A stretch of DNA of 64,000 nt from NCBI GenBank assembly GCA_029204225.1, contig CM055108.1:10548461-10612460 (forward strand). The letters run 5' to 3'. The translations under genes and the position numbers were made by a program. The notes under the pieces were generated by a model, which was not told the DNA's origin, searched no databases, and was given only the letters and a program-made list of their open reading frames with translations. The stretch is from Diphasiastrum complanatum. Lineage: Eukaryota > Streptophyta > Lycopodiopsida > Lycopodiales > Lycopodiaceae. Below are positions 23,204 to 33,632 of the stretch, piece after piece (position 1 is the first letter of the stretch; the number at the start of each line of letters is the position of its first letter).

Positions 23204-25757
23204 ACCGCACAAAAGCAGGAGCTTCAACTTCCTTCTTTCTTTCTGCAAAAACCATCCATGCTCATGAAGAAGAAGAAGAATGAACTAACGAAGACGAAAC
23301 TCAAATCAACTTCTTTTCGTCAGCTTTATGAGAGTGGAGCAGAGTAGGAAAAGAACGACGTCAAGATCTGAAAGCCTTTCATAACTCTCTTATGAGTCAA
23401 TGGAGTCCTCTCTAATTGGACAACTTGAAGAAGGCCAAAAGAAGAGAAGAACAAGGGCACTAGGATTGCATCAAGGCCAACAATCTGCTCGAAGGGTGTG
23501 CATAAGTCCCTTTTTCAAAATAGGCTTGTGCATTCGTTGGGCCAAGTATGAATCCAGCCAATCAATAAATAGTATTCCATTTTTACTTATGGGACCAGTG
23601 TGAAAGAGGGGTTGTCTTTTGCCCAACATTGCCTTCCCAAGGGTTTTAAGAGAAATGGGCAAGGCATTGGCATGTCATGCAACTCTAAAAATGGAATGTC
23701 AAAACCTCCCAACTTAATTGGATGCGACATGGAACCACAAAAGGACAAGGATTCAAAAGGATGCATAAAGTTGCACATGATTTCATGTATGAGCAGTTCA
23801 CACAATATATTCTTTAACAACAAAATGCCATTAGATGAGACCAAATACTCTTCTTCCAACACCAAGGTTTAAGGGCAAGCACATACTAAGGCCTTGCCAC
23901 TTGAAATGGCCTCATACGAGAGTCTCGTCTTCACTACCACAAGAACCAATCTTATCCAACTCAACTACGAGTGGGGGATCTTGATGACACTTATATATGA
24001 GCTATTGAATCTTCGATTTTTTAGCCATAACATACATATATTGGCTATATGGAAATTGGCCTAGTTTCTCTATATTTCGTCACCAATGTATGTGATCTTT
24101 GTTATTTTTGGATTTGGCATCACTTAAAAAGGTCCTAGTGCAATTATTTACATTGCCACTTAAGCAACTTGCATAATACATGACACAAATCCATACACAA
24201 ATGAAAGAGGAAAGGACCCCTGCAATAGCATCACAAATACACACACTACATTGCTAAAATAAGATGGAGTACATTGAAATAGTGATTACTAATCTATAGC
24301 TATTAGACTCCTACTAGTTACCTAACTAGGCTCAATGTAAACATCAGGATTATAGCAAACAATATTTAGTTGATATATACACATTAGTCATTACTCCTAC
24401 AATTCTCCCTCTTAATGATTAATTATCTATTTCATTTACACCCATAATAAGTAAATGAAAATTTTCAATTTATCCTTGCTAGGCTCTTTCGTGAGTATGC
24501 CACGTGCTCATTTTTCAAACAAGTGATGAGCTCCACTTCTTTAGCTTAAAAATTCTCTAATTTGAAGTGGCAGTGGACCTCGATGTGTTGGGCATGAGCA
24601 TGAAATACAGTAACTATGTTGTTAGCAATCTAAATGCAAGTTTGATAATCTGATTCATAAGAAATTGGAGTTGTGTTATCATTATCTTTTTCAATCAATC
24701 AGTAACCAATTACATACACATATTGCAATTGCTAATGTCCTATATTTTGCCATCAGTTGATGAGAGAGCAATGTATGGTTTCCTTTCGGTTTGCTTGGAA
24801 AATTATTGATGAACCAAGTCAAAATGCGTAACTTATGATGAATTTCCATTCATAAATATCCAGTGTACATCAAATACTATACAACACAGGAAATGTATGG
24901 TCTAGTGATGGTAGTATAAATGAGACTTTCAACCATCTGTCTATAAAGACTCTCATTTACGGTTTTTCTTGTATATGAAGATGAAAGCTTCAAGCGCCCT
25001 TCCATTGTAACTCATTAAAATTTATAGTCAAACTTTTCATTTTGCATGTATTACTTTGTCACTAATATTACCTTGAAAAAAAAATCATGACAACGCTACA
25101 AAGAAAAATTATTAGTTTTTTGTGTGTTCAAATTTAGACATACGTGAAAATAAATTTAAAAGTAAAAATAACATTAAATTAAAATTCTAGAAGTATTGGG
25201 GTATTTAATTTCTGTTTTTAAAAATTGTTATGACTTTATTGTATTTTTTACTGTTAAAATTTAGTTGAACCTTTTAAAATCTCTTACCATAAATTTGTAA
25301 AATTTTGTGACTTGCACTCTATTTTTTATATATTTTTTAAGCTTATCATTTACAATACTAGTCACTTAGATATTGTGAGGATTTATCGTTCTCCAGGCCA
25401 AAATCTTCGAGCAGCGAATTAAAATACTAAACTACGGTCTTTGAGCATCTCAATATCTCATTGTGAAATTATCGTGGTTCCGAAATATACCCATTCTTCA
25501 GTTGATTATTGTGTGTTATTTTTATCGTTGTTTTGCAAAAATAAATAATTTAAAAACAAATGTGATGTTTTCTAGCTAAGTTTATTACTTTTTAAAATAA
25601 GTGTAAAATACTATTGAAAAAATTAAAATTAACGAGTATACACACATTTTTAAGCTAGACAAAATTAGATATCAAGTAAAATAACGTAGTGACCCAAGAA
25701 GTAATTCATTTTTTGTATTCTATGAATCAACAAACATCATACTCTTGGATTATAACA
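23204..25757 (+). other. 3' flank of PLA1 copy 1 (no further gene)
   Basis: The flank is AT-rich and non-coding. It is shared with copy 2 (31069-33632) and, more diverged, with the third segment starting at 48561. Relative to copy 1, the third segment lacks about 400 bp (around 24345-24748) and has about 170 bp extra (around 50281-50450). Short frames here are not supported. Confidence 0.7.
23564..23569 (+). terminator. Candidate polyadenylation signal specific to copy 1
   Basis: AATAAA lies about 360 bases after the PLA1 stop codon. At the same place copy 2 (near 33270) and the third segment (near 48950) read AAGAAA, so the canonical signal seems to be a derived single-base change in copy 1. 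Confidence 0.4.
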
Positions 25758-26046
25758 AAAGCGCGTTGACACCATTTTCATTGTTGATCTTTCTTATCAA
25801 CTTCAGATGAAGAATTTTCTAAATGATGAATCTACATTTAAAAAATTGGAGTTCAATTATTCATGCAAGGTTTTGTAGAATGCACAATTTTTTCTATTTC
25901 GGAAATGTTTTTCACTCAAGCTAGAAATTTACAACTATGAAAAATTATAAATGTCATATGCTATGTTATTAAATGATCATTGATTCTATTTTGATTTGTT
26001 TGATGTGCTATGCTTTGCAGAGACTTTAGTTTAAACTTTATTGTTT
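25758..26046 (+). repeat. About 280-bp repeat, direct copy of 30249-30530
   Basis: From AAAGCGCGTT to TTTATTGTTTTA this matches 30249-30530 almost base for base in the same orientation, with related but more diverged copies at about 44260-44550 (plus) and 51480-51760 (minus). In copy 2 and the third segment, this repeat lies further from PLA1 and in the opposite orientation relative to it, so its placement next to arm 1 marks a rearranged junction. Confidence 0.85.
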
Positions 26047-27690
26047 TACAAATGCCAAGGACCAAGGGCTAAGGGCCAAAAGTTAAGAGTTAAGAGCCAA
26101 GGACCAAGGGCCAGGGGTTAGGGGCCAAGGCTTAAGGCCTAAGGGCCAAACACTATGGGTCAATGGTGAAAGGCCAAGTGTCTAGGGCCAAGGGCCAAGG
26201 GTTAAGCATTAAGGTCCAAGAACCAAGGGTTAAGGTCCAATGGCCAAGGGTTAAAGGCTAAGAGACAAGGGCTAACGACCAAGGGCAAAGGGCCAAGGGC
26301 CAAGGATGAAGGCCAATGGCAAAGGACAAATGAACAAAGGGTAAGAGCCAAGGGAGAAGGATTTAGAGTTTAGGGCTAGGGGTTTAGGGTTCAGGACTAA
26401 GAGTTAAGGATTCAGGATATAGAATTTAGGGTTTAGAATTTAAAATTTAGGGGTAAGGGCCTAGGATTTAGAGTTTAGAATTTAGGGCTTAGAGTTTAGG
26501 GTTTAGATTTTAAGATTTTGGATTTAGGGTTTAGGATTTAGGGGTTAAGGTTTAGGGTTTAAGATTTAGGGCTTAAAGCTTAAGATTTAGAGTTTATGGC
26601 TAAGGGCTAAGGGTTTAGGATTTATGCCTAGGTTGAGATTTAGGGTTTTGGCTTTAGGATTTAGGGTTCAGGGCTAAGGGCTAAGGGTTTAGGATATAGG
26701 ATCTAGGGTATAGGGTTTAGGATTGAAAATTTAGTGCTAAAGGCCTAGCATTTAGGGTTTATTGTATAGGAATTAGGGTTGAGGGCCTAGGGCTTAGGGT
26801 TTAAGATTTAGGGCTAAGAGCTTAGGGCTTAGGCTTTAGGATTTAGGGTTTAGGGCTAGGGGCTTAGGGTTTAGGATTTATGGCTAGGTTAGGGTTTGGA
26901 GATAGGGTTTAGGATTTAGGATTAAGGGCTTAGGATTTAGGATTCAGGATTTAGGGCTAGGGGTTTAGGATTTAGGATTTTGTTAAGGGTTTAGATTTAG
27001 GGTTTAGGATTTAGGGAGAAGGATTTAAAATTTAGGGTTAAGAGTTTAGGGCTAGGGGCTTTGGATTTAGGGCTAAGGGTTAAGGGTTAAGGATTTAGGA
27101 TTTCGGCTTTAGGGTTTAGGATTTAGATTTTAGTGCTAGGGGCTTAGGGTATAGGATTTAGTGTTTAGGATTTAGGGCTTAGGGTTTAGGGTTAAGGTCC
27201 AAGAATTTAGGGTTCAGATTTTAAATTTTAGAATTTAGGATTTAAGGCTTAGGGCTTAGGCTTTAAGCTTTAGGATTTAGGGCTTAGGGTGTCGGATTTA
27301 GGGTTTAGGGCTAAGGGCTTAGGGTTTACGATTTACGGTTTAGGAGTAGGGGTTTAGGATTTAGGGCTTATGGCTTCGGGCTCAGATTTGGGGCTTAGGG
27401 TTTGGGGCTTAGGGCGTAGGGCTAAGGGCCTAGGATTTAGGATTTAGGATTTAGAGTTTAGGGCTTAGGGTTCAGGGCTAAGGGCTTAGGATTTAGGATT
27501 TAGTATTTAGGATTTAGAGTTTAGGATTAAGGGCCAAGGGTTTAGGGTTTAGGTTTTAGGGCTAAAAGTTAAAGGCCAAGGGTTAAGGACCAAGGATCAA
27601 GGGTTAAGGGCCAAGGGCGAAGCACTAAGGGAGAACGGTAAAAGGCCAAGGGCCCAGACAAAAGATGAAAGGCCAAGGATTCAATATCAA
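26047..27690 (+). repeat. Interstitial telomere-like array (TTTAGGG-type, degenerate), about 1.6 kb
   Basis: The array is built of 6-8 bp words around TTTAGGG (GGGTTTAGG, GGATTTAGG, GGGCTTAGG). The outer parts (26047-26350 and 27560-27690) are instead built of CCAAGGG words, so there is a gradient from CCAAGGG to TTTAGGG and back. All units point the same way, so it is not a head-to-head telomere fusion. A shorter copy with the same word order in its first part is at 52236-52835. Confidence 0.88.
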
Positions 27691-28195
27691 TAATGAAACA
27701 CTCCACCGGTTCAAGTCCAAGAGCTACCTAGGCTAAACCAATAGCAATGTCTGCATCAATTAGCATTCCTGGGTCCATCTCTAAGGGGACCACCAGAGAG
27801 AGGAACTCAACAAAATTGACCTCCTAAAGCACCTGTTCAAACGCATTTTGTTAATAATTCTTCTGATCACTCGTACCAAGCCAACAACACATCCACCTCT
27901 AGAAGTTATGCACATTACCACAAAGATCCCTCATGTTCCTATCAATGAAATGAATAACCCAACAAGTCCGAAACTCCAGAACTGCTAGCCATCCAAGATG
28001 GCAACGCAATCGTGGAAGGGCCAATGAGCAACAGATGATTCATATATGGCGAAAATGGTCATTTTATTGTTGATTGTAAAGTCAAAAACCAATACTATGT
28101 CGAATGTCTAGAATGTGTACGCAAACATAGCTTTAAAAATTGCCCCAAGCAACCTAACAAGATCCTACCCACAAGACACATGATATGTTATTTGC
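27691..28195 (+). mobile_element. Gypsy gag fragment in the spacer
   Basis: This stretch matches, in opposite orientation, the zinc-knuckle end of gag of the minus-strand Gypsy element (about 47690-47190). It includes the region read there as CFIYGETNHFMVDCK and ECLRKYGFKDCPKQ. It has its own stops. Both ends are abrupt. Confidence 0.7.
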
Positions 28196-29806
28196 TGTAC
28201 TATTTTACAAAAACAAAATCCCTGCTTGCAACGAGTCCTTAGGCTGTTCAAGTAAGAGCTGATTCATAATTATAAAATTTTGTCATGTTGTCTTGGCTCA
28301 TTTCAAACAATCAGAAGATTGGATTATTTTCAAATGCATATTTCCAGCATATATTTACGTCACTTTTAATTTTGGAACTAGAATTTCCTCGCTCCAAGGA
28401 TTCACACAATAAGGAGCTCATTGTTGTTCAATTTATGAATGGGTTGCTACATTTATGTTGTTTGCTTAATCTACTGGCTAGGTCTCCCTTATTGGATTAA
28501 TAAACAGATCTCCTACATACAAATTCGTAGTAACATTTTCATTGATCAGACAACAACAAACATCATGATGGGTTTTGCATTTAGGCTCTTAAAAACTCAG
28601 TTTCTATACTTGAAATTGTTTTCTTGATACTCTGAAGCAGACGTCCATGATCTCTCCCACTGTATCCAAAGTGCTATCCCTAAAGTTCATATTTTCACGG
28701 GTAGTTGTTTTTTCTATTTGCCTTGTCCATGGTTTCTATGGTGGGGCTTGTGAACTCTGCCTTCAATACCTAAGTTCGTTATATTTATTGATCTCTTTAA
28801 AAGTGAAAGCATTTGTTCAGTTAGTTTTTGAAACTTTTTTTTGGATTAATACGATACTTAACCATCAGCATCGGCTGCACAACATTCGGAAGAGCAGGGA
28901 AGGATACAGCAAGACTGTTGGCATCAGATAGAAAATGTTCAGGTCAAGATATATTCAAAGAAAGAACTCACAAATACTGAAAAACTACCATGTGAGCCTC
29001 AGTTGTTGCATGAAAGCAATTTGAGTCCGTAAACTACTACCTAGGCATAAATTGGGAAAAACTTGTCTCTGGTAGCACGTCGCAGGTGCAAAGACGGAAT
29101 CGTACTCTCATATGGTAGTGATTCAAGTATGGAGAGTGCCACGACAACAATTATGGTTCAGACATCTTCAATAGTCAATCTTTGACACTAAAAATTCAAT
29201 CAAACAATCTAGATTCAATAAATTTTGGCTAATAAACTTGAAATGAAAAGAACCAACATGAAACAAATTGTACTTTTCTCATTTATTTGAGATTACTAAA
29301 CTTAGTCATCAATGTGTTGCCAAACCCTAAATCCTAAATCAAAAAGTAATAGTATTAGAAAAATCCTCATAATAGAGAAGTGCTCGCCATTGTACAATTT
29401 ATCATAATATTGCTCGCCAAGAAAAAATTCTCTTTTTGGAGAAGTGTTCGCCATCGTACAATGTATCTTAACATTGCTCGCCAAAATCTGCTCGCCTTGA
29501 CATGCTCGCCTTGACATGCTCGCCGAGAAATGCTCGCCAAAAAATCGCGTCCATCCAACTCTTATTTTCGCCTGCTTACTTATTTACAAGTGTACAATGA
29601 GTGGTTTTGAAAGAGGACCCCAAACCTCAATATAGATGGCTTACAATTTCACTGGAAAAACTCTTTTTTTATGCCTAACATAGATTTATGATGTCTAAAT
29701 TTTATATTATTACATTATGAAACTTTTCTGTTATTTTCTTTTAAATATCTTAATTTCAAGTACATGAAAGTCCAAAAGGCCATGGTCATGGGCTTAAATT
29801 GTCAAA
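28196..29806. other. Unrecognised spacer sequence
   Basis: I recognise no gene. A short CCCTAAATCCTAAATC word (about 29325-29340) is telomere-like in the orientation opposite to the array at 26-27.7 kb. From about 29380 to 29540 the word GCTCGCC occurs repeatedly at irregular 13-65 bp spacing. Confidence 0.45.
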
Positions 29807-30620
29807 AATTCGAAGACTACTAGAAGCTATATCCTTTGAATTCAAAAGTTAAAGCGTTATTTCTATTTTTCTATTTTTTTTGAAGACATGGTATGCAACT
29901 CCTTCCATGCTAAGCATAGTTTATTTCATTTCATATTTAAAATGTTTAATATTCTTTATATTGTAATTGATTTAAAAAATAAAATTATGCTAAACATAGT
30001 TTTTTGTGTTTTCAAACCGTTGAGGATAAAACAAATAATATTCTTTCCAATCATTCATTTGATTTAAATGACATCCTTTGAAAGTAAAGATAGCAATGAA
30101 AAATCATGAAAAAATTGTAAGAGGTGAGAAACTGTCTGTTGAAGATGATCCTACAGAGACATTTTTTTTTGAAAGAATGTCGATGATCCACCATCTTTCT
30201 ATACTATCTAGAAAGGAAGTTGTATGGAAATCTCTAGTTAAAAAAAAAAAAGCGCGTTCACACCATTTTCATTGTTGATCTTTCTTATCAACTTCAGATG
30301 AAGAATTTTCTAAATGATGAATCTACATTTAATAAATTGGAGTTCAATCATTCATGCAAGGTTTTGTAGAATGCACAATTTTTTCTATTTGGGAAATGTT
30401 TTTCACTCAAGCTAGAAATTTACAACTATGAAAAATTAAAAATGTCATATGCTATGTTATTAAATAATCATTGATTCTATTTTGATTTGTTTGATGTGCT
30501 ATGCTTTGCATAGACTTTAGTTTAAACTTTATTGTTTTATTAATTTTTCTAAATCAACCTATTAATTTTTTTTTATTTTCGAGTATAAATCAAACATTCA
30601 AAATGCTGATAGAGAGAGGT
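29807..30620 (+). repeat. Dispersed repeat, most complete copy
   Basis: It starts AATTCGAAGACTACTAGA and contains the 280-bp part shared with 25758-26037. Other copies are at 43945-44605 (plus) and about 51390-52010 (minus). No coding capacity or terminal repeats are evident. I cannot assign it to a transposon class. Confidence 0.75.
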
Positions 30621-33600
30621 TATGTATTGAGGTTGAATACGTAACAATTGGTTATTATTCTTTTGATGTCAAATGCTCAATGTTGCACTATAACACCAAC
30701 AACCAAAAATCTTTTAATACTTTATTTGATTTAAAGAAGCTGAAGGATCTCATGACCGATCATGTGGCTTGTTCATATCGAAAGGCACAATACATAATAA
30801 ATCAATAAATTGAAATTTTTTCTCACTCTATAGATTGAGTGTTAGATATATTTAGCAATGTTAGTAAGACAATTACATGTGTTTTTCACAAGACAGACTT
30901 CTTGTTGTTGTAGAAGTAGATAGTAGATAAGTAGTATTTATTAAAATGAGAAAAAATAGTCCAACAAATTAGAAGAGATGAGAAAAATTACAAATGACAA
31001 AAGCAATGTCATTTTTTTTAATCAACAAAGCCTCCTACTAGTTGCAAAATTGCTAACATAGAAGCGAGTGTTATAATCCAAGAGTATGATGTTTGTTGAT
31101 TCATAGAATACAAAAAATGAATTACTTCTTGGGTCACTACGTTATTTTACTTGATATCTAATTTTGTCTAGCTTAAAAATGTGTGTATACTCGTTAATTT
31201 TAATTTTTTCAATAGTATTTTACACTTATTTTAAAAAGTAATAAACTTAGCTAGAAAACATCACATTTGTTTTTAAATTATTTATTTTTGCAAAACAACG
31301 ATAAAAATAACACACAATAATCAACTGAAGAATGGGTATATTTCGGAACCACGATAATTTCACAATGAGATATTGAGATGCTCAAAGACCGTAGTTTAGT
31401 ATTTTAATTCGCTGCTCGAAGATTTTGGCCTGGAGAACGATAGATCCTCACAATATCTAAGTGACTAGTATTGTAAATGATAAGCTTAAAAAATATATAA
31501 AAAATAGAGTGCAAGTCACAAAATTTTACAAATTTATGGTAAGAGATTTTAAAAGGTTCAACTAAATTTTAACAGTAAAAAATACAATAAAGTCATAACA
31601 ATTTTTAAAAACAGAAATTAAATACCCCAATACTTCTAGAATTTTAATTTAATGTTATTTTTACTTTTAAATTTATTTTCACGTATGTCTAAATTTGAAC
31701 ACACAAAAAACTAATAATTTTTCTTTGTAGCGTTGTCATGATTTTTTTTTCAAGGTAATATTAGTGACAAAGTAATACATGCAAAATGAAAAGTTTGACT
31801 ATAAATTTTAATGAGTTACAATGGAAGGGCGCTTGAAGCTTTCATCTTCATATACAAGAAAACCCGTAAATGAGAGTCTTTATAGACAGATGGTTGAAAG
31901 TCTCATTTATACTACCATCACTAGACCATACATTTCCTGTGTTGTATAGTATTTGATGTACACTGGATATTTATGAATGGAAATTCATCATAAGTTACGC
32001 ATTTTGACTTGGTTCATCAATAATTTTCCAAGCAAACCGAAAGGAAACCATACATTGCTCTCTCATCAACTGATGGCAAAATATAGGACATTAGCAATTG
32101 CAATATGTGTATGTAATTGGTTACTGATTGATGGAAAAAAATAATGATAACACAACTCCAATTTCTTATGAATCAGATTATCAAACTTGCATTTAGATTG
32201 CTAACAACATAGTTACTGTATTTCATGCTCATGCCCAACACATCGAGGTCCACTGCCACTTCAAATTAGAGAATTTTTAAGCTAAAGAAGTGGAGCTCAT
32301 CACTTGTTTGAAAAATGAGCACGTGGCATACTCACGAAAGAGCCTAGCAAGGATAAATTGAAAATTTTCATTTACTTATTATGGGTGTAAATGAAATAGA
32401 TAATTAATCATTAAGAGGGAGAATTGTAGGAGTAATGACTAATGTGTATATATCAACTAAATATTGTTTGCTATAATCCTGATGTTTACATTGAGCCTAG
32501 TTAGGTAACTAGTAGGAGTCTAATAGCTATAGATTAGTAATCACTATTTCAATGTACTCCATCTTATTTTAGCAATGTAGTGTGTGTATTTGTGATGCTA
32601 TTGCAGGGGTCCTTTCCTCTTTCATTTGTGTATGGATTTGTGTCATGTATTATGCAAGTTGCTTAAGTGGCAATGTAAATAATTGCACTAGGACCTTTTT
32701 AAGTGATGCCAAATCCAAAAATAACAAAGATCACATACATTGGTGACGAAATATAGAGAAACTAGGCCAATTTCCATATAGCCAATATATGTATGTTATG
32801 GCTAAAAAATCGAAGATTCAATAGCTCATATATAAGTGTCATCAAGATCCCCCACTCGTAGTTGAGTTGGATAAGATTGGTTCTTGTGGTAGTGAAGACG
32901 AGACTCTCGTATGAGGCCATTTCAAGTGGCAAGGCCTTAGTATGTGCTTGCCCTTAAACCTTGGTGTTGGAAGAAGAGTATTTGGTCTCATCTAATGGCA
33001 TTTTGTTGTTAAAGAATATATTGTGTGAACTAAAATGATGTGCTCATACATGAAATCATGTGCAACTTTATGCATCCTTTTGAATCCTTGTCCTTTTGTG
33101 GTTCCATGTCGCATCCAATTAAGTTGGGAGGTTTTGACATTCCATTTTTAGAGTTGCATGACATGCCAATGCCTTGCCCATTTCTCTTAAAACCCTTGGG
33201 AAGGCAATGTTGGGCAAAAGACAACCCCTCTTTCACACTGGTCCCATAAGTAAAAATGGAATACTATTTCTTGATTGGCTGGATTCATACTTGGCCCAAC
33301 GAATGCACAAGCCTATTTTGAAAAAGGGACTTATGCACACCCTTCGAGCAGATTGTTGGCCTTGATGCAATCCTAGTGCCCTTGTTCTTCTCTTCTTTTG
33401 GCCTTCTTCAAGTTGTCCAATTAGAGAGGACTCCATTGACTCATAAGAGAGTTATGAAAGGCTTTCAGATCTTGACGTCGTTCTTTTCCTACTCTGCTCC
33501 ACTCTCATAAAGCTGACGAAAAGAAGTTGATTTGAGTTTCGTCTTCGTTAGTTCATTCTTCTTCTTCTTCATGAGCATGGATGGTTTTTGCAGAAAGAAA

Positions 33601-33632
33601 GAAGGAAGTTGAAGCTCCTGCTTTTGTGCGGT

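Larger units (their letters stand above)
20621..25757 (+). repeat. Inverted repeat arm 1, carrying PLA1 copy 1
   Basis: The core 20819-25757 is the near-identical reverse complement of 31069-36017 (paired positions sum to about 56836, drifting to 56826 with small indels). Homology continues outward in patches to 20621/36421, where arm 1 has about 150 bp (20641-20792) that arm 2 lacks. Within the core I saw only a handful of single-base differences and one indel of about 13 bp (near 23793). The coding sequence gives the same protein. Confidence 0.93.

Noticed and set aside
23400-23872. Two frames of 67 and 90 codons after PLA1, repeated in the other arm
   Set aside because: They lie in the shared 3' flank, lack recognisable content, and differ in frame between copies because of a small indel. 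This is probably untranslated or intergenic sequence.
26047-27690. A genuine chromosome end or head-to-head telomere fusion
   Set aside because: Units are degenerate, all in one orientation, and flanked by ordinary sequence on both sides. A fusion would show opposed G- and C-strand blocks.
26047-27690. CRISPR-like array
   Set aside because: There are no constant-length spacers between the repeats, and this is plant nuclear DNA.
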